From: Musa acuminata AAA Group
Lineage: Eukaryota; Streptophyta; Magnoliopsida; Zingiberales; Musaceae
Direction of reading: 5' to 3'
DNA: 64,000 nt
Assembly: GCF_036884655.1 (NCBI RefSeq)
Contig: NC_088349.1
Span: forward strand, 44,606,501 to 44,670,500
The notes beneath the pieces are model-generated. The model was not told the DNA's origin and ran no database searches. It was given only the letters and a program-made list of their open reading frames with translations. A program made the position numbers and the translations under genes. Positions 32,346 to 45,432 of this stretch are shown here, one piece after another. How positions within the stretch are numbered: position 1 is the first letter of the stretch; each line of letters opens with the position of its first letter.

Positions 32346-32822
32346 AAGCAGGTGGAGCTTGAGATTGGTAGTTCTGATTCTTTTCAGTCGAACTCTTCTA
32401 CTCAAAGAATGATAGTAGATGATCCCAAGTCTACTGACGCAGATGATCCAGAAGAAGAGCAATACTCCATAGCCAAGGATAGACCACGGAGAGATATTCG
32501 ACCACCACAAAGATATGCAAATTTGGTTGCATATGCTTTGTCTGTTGCAGAAGAAACAAGTGAAGTTGGTGAGCCTACTTCCTACTCAGATGCAGTTTCT
32601 TGTGATAATTTCACTAAGTGGTTGATCGCGATAAATGAAGAAATTGAATCTCTCCATCGGAATAGAAGTTGGGATCTTGTGAAGCCGCCTTCGGGTAAGA
32701 AAATTGTTGGATGCAAATGTGATACTATTGTTGAGGGAAAGGTCCTTGTTCAGAAAATTCATACGAAGGACAATCCAACTGATATGCTTACGAAATCTCT
32801 TTCGGTTTACAAGTTCAAGTAG
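32346..32822 (+). pseudogene. pol linker fused to the RNase H tail, RT deleted
   Basis: Starts with the acidic integrase-RT linker (PRRDIRPPQRYANLVAYAL), enters RT at NEEIESLHRNRSWDLVKPP, then jumps after KKIVGCK to the end of RNase H (VEGKVLVQKIHTKDNPTDM) and stops at 32820. The missing segment is all of the catalytic RT and most of RNase H. The reading frame is kept across the join. Confidence 0.88.
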
Positions 32823-32921
32823 TGCTTGGACTTGGTTGGTGTTCATTGTTGGTGATTGTCCGTTGGGGCTTTTATGAAGAAGGTGGAGCAAGTTTTGTTG
32901 GGACATGCCAAGGTGGAGATT

Positions 32922-33348
32922 TGTTAGTTTGGCAAGTCCCATAGTCCCACATCGGGAAAACCAGGCTTGTTATCTCCTATTGGAACTATAAATAAGGGCA
33001 TGGGCTTTGAAGTCAGATGCACCACAAGTGGCACCACAAGAAAAACCTAAGTGTTTGCTTTTGGTTTAAGTCCATACTCAGTTCAATAGTTTGGGCTTAT
33101 AGTTGAGGTTTTTCTTGTTTAGTATTTTTGGGTGTTTTATGGCCTAGGAACATCTTCTTGAGGCATTTGTAATAGTCTCTTTTACAGTAGTGATTTGCTC
33201 CTCTTTCGTCCGTGGATGTAGGTCAAAGTCAATTGACCGAACCACGTAAATCTGGTGTTCTTGTCGCTTCTTTTGTTCTTCCGCTTTATTGTCTTTGTTG
33301 GGTTACCAAAATTACCCTTTGGTAAATTTCCTGGGGCTAGCTCTAACA
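32922..33348 (+). repeat. 3' LTR of the RT-deleted element
   Basis: 427 bp, same ends as the 5' LTR; preceded by AAGGTGGAGAT purine-rich sequence and followed by TAAGT. Confidence 0.95.
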
Positions 33349-33488
33349 TAAGTGTTAGTCTTATTTAAGAGAGGAGTGAGGGGGGTTGTAAAGGTTCTCT
33401 CCTGAACTTGTCATAAGGAGAATTGAGTTATAAGGGTAGTTGATCTTCGCCCATTGAAAGAAAATCATTAGTGGATGCTAGTGGCCTC

Positions 33489-36177
33489 TGATAGTTGATA
33501 ATATTTCCTCAATTGTATGAGGAAATCTCTGAGTAGTTGAGGAAAATATTTCTCCAACTTCTCATTTGCATCGCTGCAGATTTCTGCAGCTTCCCATTGC
33601 ATCGCTGCAGATTTCTCCAACATCGCTGCAGCTTCCTCCAGCATCACTGTAGCTCTCTCCAGCACTGCCAACACTACACTGCTCCTCACTAGTGCACCAC
33701 CAGCGCTACCCTCCAGCAGAGTTCAGCATTGTAAACCGTATTGCAGTCCTCCAGCAGATCTATAGCTGACTACTCCCTCATATACATATCTTCAAATGTC
33801 TTTATGGTCTGACACCCCAGTTGTTGTCCCTGTAGGGAACCATAGCACTTCTCAATCTATGGGCCTTATCACCATCAATACAGCAGCACTCATTCCATTC
33901 AAGTTATCCAAAGACGACAACTACGCATCTTCATAGGCATAACTTTCTAATATTCTATTTGGATATGATCTGCTAGGCTACGTTGATAGGTCTCTCCAGT
34001 GTCCACATGCAATGATCAACATCCCAGGAGAACCAAGTCCAGTACCAAATCCAAACTATAAACTATGGTTACGTCAAGATCGTCTCATCCTCCAAGCTAT
34101 TCAAGCCTTCATCGCTGGGTTTGTTGCCTCACTGATATCTTCATATATGACTACTACAGAAGCATGGTACAAGTTGTAAACCACTATGGCAAATCGCTCC
34201 CGTACTCGTATTCTCGGACTTCTATCAAATCTGATGACAACAAAATAAGAGGGAAGTACCATTGTTGACTATCTACAAAATATGAAAGTTATCATTAATG
34301 AATTAGCTTTGATAGATCATTCCCTCAGTGATAAAAAAGTCATAGTCCATACCTTTAATGGTCTAGAAAGCAAATACAAAGAACTGGTAGCAGCAATTCG
34401 GGCACACGACTCATCAATATCTTTTCAAGAATTCTATGACAAATTGATAGGTTACTCAGACCAACTATTATAGCTCAAGTTAGCTAAAAATTCAAGAGAG
34501 AGCAACCAGTATAATAAGCACGTCAACAAAGGTTTGACTATGTTGCCTCGTGAACCTATGGGTCACAAAACAAACCCCCCTCATCCACATCATCAACACT
34601 TCAATCATCACTATCAAGGTGGCAACTTCTATAATCATCAACCCTAGAGTCCGGACCTCACTAGCCAATAAAGAGTCATTTGCAAGTTGTGTGACAAAGT
34701 TAGACACTCTACGAAGGTTTGTCGGTCTCGACCCAAACTTCTTGCTCCTTCACGATGGCCTCAAGCAAATCTCATGACTACTCTAACTACTCACCAACCT
34801 AATTGGATTGTGGACTCTAGCGTCTCTCATCACATCACATCCAATCTTCAAAACTTATCCATCCACAACAACTATGGCGGTAATAAAGATATCATTATCG
34901 ATGATGGTAAATGAATTCTCATTACTCATACTGGTTCCACATCGCTTAGTTCACATAACACAATATTTACACTCAATGATGTTTTGTGTGCACCTTACAT
35001 CAAACGCAATCTCATTTCTGTTTCTCAATTCTACAACCAAAATAATACCTCCATTGAATTCTTTCCTGACTCCTTTCTTGTCAAAGATTTAAACATAGGG
35101 CCATCCTTGGTCCGAGGCCAGAGTAAGGACAACATTTACGAGTGGCCGTCAATTACACAAATCACCCAACCTATTGCCTACTCTTCCGTCGCAGCTCCAA
35201 TTGATGTGTGGCATCGTCATCTTGGTCATCCCTCATCGTCTATCTAGTAAAAATTATTTTCTTATTTTTCTCTTCCTACTATTAAAAGCAGTAGAATTAT
35301 ATACAATTGTGATGCTTGTTTAAGCAATAAAAGTCCTAGACTCTCTTTTGGAATCTCCTCCATATCATGCTTTAGACCTTTTAAAATTATTTATACTGAT
35401 GTTTAGGGTCTTGCCCAATCACTTCTTTTGACAAGTTTAGATTTTATGTCATTTTTATAGACTATCTTACTAAGTATACATGGCTATACCCTCTCCATCA
35501 TAAACCTAAAGTTTCAACAATGTTTTCCAACTTTAGACGGTTGGTCGAGAACTTCTTTCAATCTACAATCAAAACAGTTTACTTTGACGGTGGTGGTGAA
35601 TATCAAGCCCTCACATCTTGTCTCTTAGCTTATGGTATACAACATCTTAAGTCACCCTCACATACTCCTCGACTAGTTGGTTTTGCTGTATGTAAACATC
35701 GATATATAGTTGAAACCGGCCTCACACTCCTCCAAGCCTCCATGTCAACCATCTTTTGGTATGCGGCTTTTCAAACTGTCGTCGACCTTATCAATAATAT
35801 GCTCACTCCAGTCCTTCAATACTAGTCACCATTTGAAAAATTGTTTCACAAATCTCCTGACCTTCGAAAACTTAAAGTATTTGGCTGTTTGTGTTATCTC
35901 TAGCTACGTCCCTATGCCTCGCGTAAGCTAACATCACGATCTAAACCTTGCATTTGTATTGGATATTCTCTTGAACATAATGCTTTTCGATGCTACGAAC
36001 CCCAAACTCAAAAAGTCTTTATATCACGTCATGTTATTTTTATGGAGTCTACCTTTCTATTTCAAAATCTTGAGTCACCTACTATGCACCCTTCTCCAAC
36101 AACTATATATCATTAGAGTACATTGCTGATCTCGTCAAACAAGTCTCCCATAACATCACCCGGTCATTCTTTTCAGG
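33489..36177 (+). mobile_element. Ale/Retrofit-like copia fragment
   Basis: A second insertion in the solo LTR. It begins TGATAGTTGATAATATTTCC, has a leader with repeated TGCATCGCTGCAGATTTCT words (33566-33660), then gag, protease and integrase. RT and a 3' LTR are absent, so the right end is truncated. The right boundary near 36177 is set by where LTR homology resumes. No target duplication was identified. Confidence 0.7.
33796..36110 (+). pseudogene. copia gag, protease and integrase (Ale-like), heavily broken
   Basis: Gag starts at ATG 33796 (MSLWSDTPVVVPVGNH) with KLSKDDNYASS, LGYVDRSLQCP and NYKLWLRQDRLILQAI, the layout of Ale/Retrofit gag. A stretch at 34282-34473 (MKVIINELALIDHS) follows. 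The knuckle region CKLCDKVRHSTKVC is degenerate. Protease reads WIVDSSVSHHIT (Gly of DSG lost). GAG-pre-integrase has VWHRHLGHPSSS, and integrase traces include GGGEYQALTSCL and HNAFRCYEPQTQKVFISRHV. More than ten stops and several frameshifts. Confidence 0.78.
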
Positions 36178-36403
36178 ACGACGGGAGAGGAATCAGTGGA
36201 GTGGATGTAAGTCATGACGATCGAACCACTATAAATCGGTTTGCATTTCTGTTTTGCTATTTACCTTTACTATAATCTAATTTACATTGCAAACTGATTT
36301 CTTACTCTCACTATGCTCTCATACAACATCTTCCAAGATCGGTTTTCAACGAACGAAGATTTTTCGAAATCGATGATTTTATCCACTCGTTCCTAACCGT
36401 TAG

Positions 36404-39400
36404 AACATAAACAATATCTTTGAGATCTAAAATATATCTAGTTTTTAAAATGAATCTAAAGGTTTTCATATCTTATTCAATTGCATTTTTTCTTTTGTAA
36501 TCATCTTAATAATTATCTTTATAATATATGTGACTATCATCAATCAATATTATATTGTGATTTAGGATGTTGTGGTTGCTCTTAAATTAAAGATATTGAA
36601 ATCTTATATGACGTCTCATAATGAGCTCATCAACAAATCCTCATTTTTATTTATTTATAAGGGTAAGTGGTGAAGGTGAAATTTTTTCATAACTTCAATA
36701 TATTAAAAAAAAAGAATCTTTGTAATAAAGTATAACCTTAATATATTAAAAAAAAATTGTAAAGCACAAGTCATATAATTAAAATACACTCATGTGTCCA
36801 AAAGCATGAACTATCAATATATCTGAAATAATCCAAGGCATAAAAGAATCTCTTTAATTTATATACCCATATCCACTTGATAGTTTCAATAATCATCAAC
36901 ATATTTCAAAATACATACATACCATAAAATTGGTTGTATCTTGTTAAGTAGTTTCAAATTGACAAAACCAATAAATCCATGATATAACAGTTATAAAACA
37001 TGATTATGGAAAACCGATTATGAAATAAAAAGAACAAAAATTCAAGAGCATACTGAGTTGAATAAAATTCATAATCGTATCAAATAAATCTATTCCATCA
37101 AAGTAATCTCTTAGATTTGGACTTTATAATCTGAACAACATGGATAAAGCATGGCTTTGATAATCTATGAATTAAATATATGATAAAAAAATTAAAATTA
37201 CCTCCCACCATAGAACAAGTTTTGGATGAAAAATATTGGACTCCCTGGATGATGCACTCAAGAACAATTTGTGTTTTCTAGTCTATGCCTTATCAAGGAC
37301 GTATAAATCTTGATGGTAGCGAAAGGCCTACAATATAGGCTAGAGAAGAGATAGTAATTTATCATAATTTATGAAATACTTAATGTATTATCCGTAATGC
37401 TTTCATTATTTATGAAAGTAATTTAAAATATTTTGACGTAATCTCTCCTTCATAACTAATAAAGTTATTTTATTTAGCTTACATCATTATGATAACAATG
37501 ATAATAATATAATTGAAATCATAATGTAATATGTGGATCATCTATCTTGAGAGATTCTAATGAATTTTGAAATTCTCAACATCCTATGCATTTATTCTTT
37601 GCCCATATTTTATACAAGGGATTGATGTCTTCTTTTTCTTTTCCATTGTTTGATATTTATCTGTTTCGAAAAAGAAAAGTAATTATAAGAATGCTAGTCC
37701 TCCAAACCCTTTTAGAGAGATGGGAGAAAGTAATTTGTTTTAATCAACTTGATTTATATGATTCAGTTGAGTCACCTGCATACGTTGGAACTTTCTTCAT
37801 CTTGTCATCCTTTACATTGCCAAAAGGATGGTACGTGCAGCATGCATATACTATTAGATTCATGGAAGCTACATCGCTAGCTCCAAATTATCTATGTGCA
37901 CTTCATTCCTCACTAGTTAGCTAGCTAGCTCATGTGTCCATCATCACATTTTGATTTGAATCTGGAAGTATTTTTATTTGTTGCGGAACGTGGAGAGAAA
38001 AAACAATGTTGCACTCGATGCAAGTACATCGCAGATGCATTGGCCATTTTGATGGCTTGCATGGGACAACGATGTTTCAGATATTGGAGACCCTAAATAA
38101 AAGGATTAAGAAAACACTCACAGGTAAGGTGAGGTCTTATGATAATTCAAAAATTCATGGACAATGATGCACTTCATTTCTTATTCTATTGGACGCTATT
38201 ATATTACCCTACCCAGAGTTGGTTCTAATCCCAAACTTGGCGTAGGTGATCTTATGTTGGTGTTATCATCAAGTCAGATACACAAAAGTTAATTTCTATG
38301 ATAGTCTTTTAAGGACAAATGACAATTAAAAGCTTCATATTAGGAAGCAAAAACCAAGGTGCATTCATTTGAATGAATGATGTCTATAAGAAATAAGCAC
38401 AATTTTTGACCTTATTGTGCAGAATCCCTTATATTCTATAAAGAGATATTAAGCACAAATTATACTATATAGTATAATTTGAAGAACTATGTATTAGATT
38501 TGATGTAAGTGTTTGGCTTCACAACACATCAAGCTTAATTGTACAATGACACAAGTTGTTTGGATGCAACATAGTTTTGATAACTTATTATTTCCAAACA
38601 TGAGCTGTAACCTTTGACTTTATGCAACAACAAATATGTGGTTCTTGAGAATCGTATGTTTGGATGTCATTTCCAGCCAGATGTTTCAAGTATCTAATTG
38701 TGCTATATATATATATATAGTAAATTATTTCATGTTGACAATTTTTTTTCTCATCGAGTAGTAGATCAAGTATTAAAAAACGTTAAAATAATAAAACTTC
38801 TTATCAAGTTTATATATCAAATGTTAATATGTTATTACTGATCTCCAGCATTCTAATTGTTCTTATGAATTTTGGAAATATGGAGTTGTGAACTTGAAAT
38901 ATGTTGTGCTTATTTATGCTAATAGAATATGATATAGATATTTATATGCTAGTAGTATAAAATTGTGAGTGCATTCCATTATTTTTAGTCAATTCCAAGC
39001 ATGATCACTGTCTCTCCTCTTGCAAAGACATTTTAATATGAATGCAAAGACAAAGAAAAGAGCAGAAAATGTAATCCCAGTGCATTGGACATTTATTTAC
39101 ACCTTTAAGCTTCCTCTCGTGGAAGCAACTTCAAATGTATAATTAGTATACTGTGTGCCTTTTATAATCTTAGAAATATTGAGTAAATACATGAAAATGA
39201 TGATATTTGTTTTTTTTATCTTGGTGAAAACTTTACTCCATATCATCATCTAAACAAATTGAATTTGTTTACGATTAAGATAATGTTCATGATATATATT
39301 TATCAGTATATGTATTAAGATTATTCATTATCAATTGTCTTTTAGTAAAGGCATAAAACAAAATGACTATTATTCTTAATCTAATTCAATCGAGGGGGTG

Positions 39401-40120
39401 AGTATTGGCCCTTACCGACTTTGCAATTGTAGGAACTCCACCTTTGTGATAAGAGTGAGATTCAATATAATAATAACAAATTGATTGATTAGTTATGAAA
39501 CACAGATGACATATTAGTACAATAATATAAGAAGGAGTTGAGTTTCACTATAAACTCATCTTTGTGATAAATAGCGCTCATATGTAGAAGGATAAAAGAA
39601 TAGATGATTGGAAGTAATACTAACTATGAGATATAACTCTTTAAATTTGTGGAAAGAGCTCTCTTATAAGAGAATATCCATATATAACTAATGATCTCTA
39701 GAAATTCTCATAAATAATTAATGTGTTACAACATAATGTAGATATCAATAATATGTGTGTATGTGTGACAATATTCTTCAAGACTTGGTTCACTTTACTT
39801 CAAATAGAAATTATCACACAAAGTGGGAAGAAGTTGAAGTCTCTAAAACACTTTACCTATTGCACAATATGAACAATTTTGATAATTTTATTAAAAATTT
39901 TGAGCATTATGGGGATTATTAGATATTTTATTTTAAAATATGGAAACCACAAAAAAAAATGCACTCATCTTTTATTTTATTTATTTATTTATTCCTTTCC
40001 TTTCTAATTTTTATTTACTTCTGTTAGGTGTAATTTAGATAATTCAATTGGATTTATTGGTTATGATTACACAAAACCATTTGGATTATCATTTTTCTCA
40101 GTAGCTATAGATAAACTGTT
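36404..40120. other. AT-rich intergenic DNA, no gene supported
   Basis: The first several hundred bases probably continue copia remnant E on the minus strand, but no motif is clear. An ORF of 112 codons at 37586-37924 has no recognisable domain. A short (TA) run is at 38704-38720. Nothing else could be assigned. Confidence 0.4.
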
Positions 40121-40125
40121 CTACA

Positions 40126-40820
40126 TGGAAAAAAAACTATTAAAGCAGAATATTCTTTTCCCTCTTTGTGTATCAAAATAGGTTCTTTATCAAAATACCA
40201 ACTTGATATCCAAATGAAAATATCAACTAGCATAGTATAAACAATAGAGCAAAAAATCAATCACACAGTGAGACCAAATCTTTTAACATGGAAAACCCAA
40301 TGTGGGAAAAATCACGAGACTATAGTCTACCTCAAACTTCCACTATTAATAGTAATGATAACAGGTTTATAATATGTCTTCTCTAGAATAACTAGAGGAT
40401 CATAATAACATCAAGAACATAGATCTTGGCTTTAGCATATCATCATATAGGATGAATATCCTCAAAAGAGAATTCTAGGTCTCACAAAGTGGGTATAGTA
40501 GGAAAGTATCTCAAAGAGGGTAAATTGTAGATCAGCACTATTAGGATTGTAGAGTTTGCTGCAAGGATTCTCCACATAAAATTTAGGCCAAAACTGACAA
40601 CGTTTGGCCGCTGATCGTAAAACTCAGAAACATAATATTTCTCTCTCCTTCTCTCTCCTCTTTCCTCTCTATGCGCCGCCGCTCGTTGCACGCTGCATGC
40701 TTGCTGTGTTCTCACGCTGCACCCATCATAACCCTATCTCTCTCTCTCTCTTTTTAATTTCTTTGATTTGGGCTCAAACGACCCAATTTGTCCAAGCCCA
40801 CATATGGGCTAGACCCAACA
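40126..40820 (-). repeat. 3' LTR of C2
   Basis: 695 bp. On minus it starts TGTTGGGTCTAGCCC after the purine tract GGAATGGGAGAA. Homologous to the C1 LTRs. Confidence 0.88.
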
Positions 40821-40837
40821 ATTCTCCCATTCCAACT

Positions 40838-43800
40838 CATATGGTGGGCTATACTAAGTCCGCTCTTCACCTACATACTTCAAGCTTCTCCTTAGGCAAA
40901 GACTTTGTCAACATATCTGATCCATTCTCATTAGTATGTAATTTTTCCAACTGTAATTCTTTCATCTCAAGCACATCACGAATCTAGTGATATCTCACAT
41001 CAATATGCTTAGTTCTAGAATGGTATGTTGAATTCTTGGAGAGGTGAATGACGCTTTGACTATCACAGTAAATAGTATATCCTTCCTATTTCAAGCCCAA
41101 TTCTTGTAAAAACCTTTTCATCCATAAAGTTTCCTTGTAGGCATCAGTAATTGCTATGTATTCTGCTTCTGTAGTTGATAGAGCAACACAATTCTATAAC
41201 TTTGATTGCCAAGAGACTGCTCCCCCTACAAATGTCATCAAGAATCTCGAAGTGGACTTCTTGGAATCAGTATCACTTGCCATGTCTACATCTGTGTACC
41301 CTTCTATTACAGGTTCATCATTAACCAAAACATAAACATAATTTGGAAGTACCTCTTAGATATCTTAATATTCATTCTACTGCTGCCCAATGTTCCTTTC
41401 CAGGATTAGAGAGAAATCTACTAACAACTCCAACTGAATGAGCTATATCTAGCCTAGTACAAACCATAGCATACATCAAACTGCCTACTGCAGATGAGTA
41501 AAGCACTCTGGACATTTCTTCTTTTTCTTTCTTACTTGTAGGACATTGTTTCGAACTAAGCTTGAAATGACCTGCAAGTGGAGAACAAATTGCTTTGGCT
41601 TTACTCATGTTGAATCTTTCAAGAACCTTTTCAATATAAGTCTCCTGAGATAGTCAAATATTTCTTTTCTTCCTATCACGAAGAATCTTCATGCCAAGTA
41701 TTTATTTCACCGATCCCAAGTCTTTCATGGTAAAAGACTTACTTAGCTCTCTTTTAAGCTTTTCAATTTTTCCAACATCATGGCCAACAATCAGCATATT
41801 ATCAACATATAGCAGTAAAATAATAAAATCATCATCTGAAAATTTCTTCATAAACATATAATGATCAGATGTGGTTCTATCATACCCTTGGCTCATCATA
41901 AATATCAAACTTCTTATACCACTGTCTAGGTGCCTGTTTGAGTCCATATAAGCTTTTTCTAAGCTTACACACCATATTTTCTTTTCCCTTGATTTTGAAA
42001 CCTTCTGGTTGCTTCATGTAAATTTTTTCTTCTAAGTCAACATGAAGATATGTTGTATTCACATCAAGTTGTTCAACTTCTAAATTCAGGCAGGCAACCA
42101 AACCAAGAACAACTCGGATAGAGGACATTTTCATAATTAGAGAAAATATAATTTTTCAAAGTTAATACCTTTCTTCTGACTGAATCCTTTCACAACTAGT
42201 CGTATCTTGTATCTTTATTGTGAGCTATTATTTTCAGTTTTTAATTTATAAACCCACTTATTCTTGAGAGCTTTATTCTCTTTAGGCAATTTTACAAAGT
42301 CATAGGTGTGATTCTCAAGCAAGGATCTCATCTCTTCTTGCATGGCTTTAACCTACTCACTCTTATTCTCATATAGAATAGCTTCTTGGTAAGTTTCTGG
42401 CTCTTCCCCGTCAGTAAGCATAACATACTCATGTGGAGGATATCTGGTAGATGATTGTCGCTCTCTAATGGATCTTCTCAATGGAATCTCAATTGGTGGT
42501 GGAGGTGCTGGTTCAGTTGGTTCAGCATCATCAACTGTAGGTGTATCATCACTGGTATTCTCACCATAATCTTCTTGTTCATCTCCCCCATGATCATCAT
42601 GAACTACAAGTGAAGGAATTGGACCCAAACTCCAAGGAATATAAATAGAGGTTTCTGGCTTCTAAATATTATCACCATCATCAAACAATGGGTCTTCAAG
42701 AAACACAACATCTTTGCTTCTAATAATCTTCTTGTTCACTGGATCCCATAATCTATATCCAAACTCTTCATGACTATATCCCAAGAAGATACATGCTTTT
42801 GCTTTACTATCAAGCTTGGACCTCTCATCTTTGGGAATATGAACAAATGCTTTATACCCAAAGACTCTTAAGTGATTATAAGATATATCTTTTCCTCTTC
42901 ATACTCTCTCTGGATCATCACCTTTCAGAGGAACTAATGGAGAAAGATTTATCAAATCAATTGTAATTCTCATAGCCTCCCCCCAAAATGACTTTGGTAA
43001 CTTAGCGTGGGAAAGCATACACCTAATCATTTCTTCAATGGTTCTGTTCATCCTTTCTGTCACACCATTCTGTTGAGGAGTTTTATGAATTGTTTTTTCA
43101 AGCTTGATACCATGGAACCTACAATAATTCTCAAAATGACCCCTATACTCGTCACTATTATCTGATCGAATACACTTTAGTTTTCTACCAGTTTCTTTTT
43201 CAACACTAACATGAAACTCCTTGAAAACATCGAGTACCTGATCTTTAGATTTCAAAACAAAAGCCCACACTTTTCTAGAATGGTCACCAATAAAAGTAAC
43301 AAAATAAAGAGCACATCCAAGAGTTCTAGTTTGCATAGTACAAACATTAGTATGAACTAAATCAATAACATCTGATCTTCTAGATGATGGATATGTATGA
43401 AATGCAACTCTATGTGTTTTTCCAAATAAGCAATGATCATAAGATTTAAGAGATGTACCTTGCAACTCTAGTAAGAACTGCTTTCTAGCAAGAGTTTGAA
43501 GTCCCTTCTCGCTGATATGTTCAAGCCTCTTATGCTAAAGATCTATACTTTCACCTTTTTGAATTGCATTAATCTCTCCTTTGTGTAGCTTAGCTTCCAT
43601 GACATAAAAAGAGTTAAGTTTCTTTCCTCTTGCCACAATTAGAGAACCTTTAGTGATTTTTCATTTGCTTTCACCAAAATAGTGTGCAAATCCCTCATCA
43701 TCAAATCTATCTATAGATATCAAGTCAAGACGAATATCTGGAACATGCCTTATATCTTTACATCTTTGAGTATCAATTTGCTCCCAATACTGGTCTCCAA

Positions 43801-44783
43801 GCAAATATCTCTAATACTCACAATCTTAGATGTACCATTGTTTCCCATTCTAACATTACCAAAATCACGAGCAGTGTAAGATCTAAAAAAAATCACCATG
43901 AGAAGTAAATGAAATGAAACACTAGAGTCAATTACCCAATTATTGTCCTGAGCTACAAGACTAACACAACCTTCATCACAGACAATAGTGATATTATCTT
44001 CAACAACAACTATATTAGTCTCTTTCTCATTTTTCTTCATTTCATTCTGTTTTCGCTTCCAAAACCTACACTCTTTTTTCATGTGACCTAGCCTGTTACA
44101 GTGAAAACATTTTATATCTCTTCTAGACTTGGATCTTCCTCTATAACCATGTGGATTTCTGCTATGACTTCTTCCACATCTTTCTTGTTTTTCAGTAACA
44201 AATGCCCCAGAAGAAGATTCACCATGTTCTTTCCTTTTGGCATATTCATTTAGCAAACTGTCTTTAACCATATCTATAGTTAGAGTCTCCTCTGGCATGG
44301 AGTTATAAATTGTCACCACATATGTTTCCCAACTTTCTGGTAAAGAGTTGAGAAGTAATAATCCTTATATCTCATCATCTATATTCATTTTCATAGCAAC
44401 CAACTTATTTACAAGACTGAAATATGCTTATGTGCTCAACAATATTACCACTATCTTTATACTTTAAATTTACAAGTCTTCTAAGGAGAGAAATTCTATT
44501 TCCCAGTCTTTTTCGCAAAGAGATTTTCTAACCTTTGCCAAACAACATTAGCTCTAGTTTCATCTGAAATATGCTCATGCAAGTTTATATCCATCCATCT
44601 TCTAATATAGGCAATGACTTTTCTATGTTGAACTTCTCATTCTTCATCGTCCATAGTAGAAGGTTTATTTTTAACCTTGATATGCTTATATAAATCTTTG
44701 CAATATAGCAAATCTTCCATCAGACACCTCCAAGTGGAATAATTTGATGAGTTCAATTTAATCATACTATCTGACTGCTCCAT
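40838..44783 (-). pseudogene. copia gag-pol polyprotein of C2
   Basis: Minus-strand homologue of the C1 polyprotein, start ATG 44783 (MEQSDSMIKLNSSN). Zinc knuckle CFHCNRLGHMKKEC (about 44080-44120), protease WVIDSSVSFH (DSG changed to DSS), integrase 43465-42899 (HTNVCTMQTRTLG, SDNSDEY, KTPQQNGVTERMNR), linker 42628-42353, RT 42134-41702 ([23 protein letters not shown] instead of YVDD), RNase H pieces to the stop at 40838. The loss of the second catalytic Asp in YVDD and of DSG means it is dead as read. It keeps Gln and Glu at positions where C1 has stops. Confidence 0.9.
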
Positions 44784-44822
44784 TTTAATCACACAAGAAA
44801 AATTAGCACCAAACAACCTGTT

Positions 44823-44834
44823 GCTCTGATACCA
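44823..44834 (-). other. primer-binding site of C2
   Basis: Minus strand TGGTATCAGAGC, two bases from the LTR. Confidence 0.9.
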
Positions 44835-44836
44835 CT

Positions 44837-45427
44837 TGTTGGGAAAAAACTGTTAAAGCGAAATATTTTTTCCCTCTTTGTGTATCAAAATAGGTTCTTC
44901 ATCAAAATATCAACTTGATATCCAAATAAAAATATCAACTAGCATAATATAAACAATAGAGCAAAAAATCAATTACATAGTGAGACCAAATCTTTTAACG
45001 TGGAAAATCCAATGTGGGAAAAACCACGGGACCGTAGTCCACCTCAAACTTCCACTATCAATAGTAATGATAACAGGTTTACAATAGATTTCTCTAAAAT
45101 AACCAGAGGATCACAATAACATCATATAGGAAGAATCTCTACGTAAAAGAATTCTATATCTCACAAAATAGATATAGTAGGAAAGTATCTCAGAGAGGGT
45201 AAACTATAGATCAATACCGTTAGAATTATAGAGTTTACTGCAAGGACTTTCCACATAAAATTTGGATCAAAACTGACAATGTTTGACCATTGATCGTAAA
45301 GCAAAAAACTTAGAAACCTAATATTTCTCTCTCCTCTTTCCTTTATGTGCGCCGCCGCTGGCTGCATGCTGCACGCTTGCTGTGTTCTCACGCTGCACCA
45401 ATCACAACCCTATGGCTGGACCCAACA
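44837..45427 (-). repeat. 5' LTR of C2
   Basis: 591 bp; shorter than its partner because of a loss around 45118 and in the CACGCTGCA-rich part near 45410. Confidence 0.88.
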
Positions 45428-45432
45428 CTACA

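Larger units (their letters stand above)
29701..33348 (+). mobile_element. complete but RT-deleted Ty1/copia element (Tork-like)
   Basis: 3648 bp with two 427-bp LTRs and an exact target duplication TAAGT (29696-29700 and 33349-33353). About 14 mismatches between LTRs by eye (roughly 3 percent). It keeps gag, protease and integrase but has lost most of RT and RNase H, so it is non-autonomous. It lies inside the solo LTR 28593-36398. Confidence 0.95.
28593..36398 (+). repeat. solo SIRE-like LTR, split by two nested elements
   Basis: LTR pieces lie at 28593-29700, 33354-33488 and about 36178-36398. The start TGTTAATCTCAGATTTTGATGATG and the GC array, TATA box and final AATCGATGATTTTATCC segment match LTR A and the LTR at 56202. 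No internal element sequence is attached on either side. Flanks are ATTAG (28588-28592) and GTTAG (36399-36403), a target duplication with one mismatch, so this is an old solo LTR inside copia remnant E. Confidence 0.8.
40126..45427 (-). mobile_element. complete TNT1-like copia element C2
   Basis: Same family as C1, opposite orientation, 5302 bp. Flanked by CTACA at 40121-40125 and 45428-45432. The left LTR end is eroded (TGGAAAAA instead of TGTTGGGAAG). More decayed than C1. Confidence 0.9.

Noticed and set aside
37586..37924. 112-codon + strand ORF
   Set aside because: No recognisable domain, no supporting splice or promoter context, AT-rich surroundings; probably chance.
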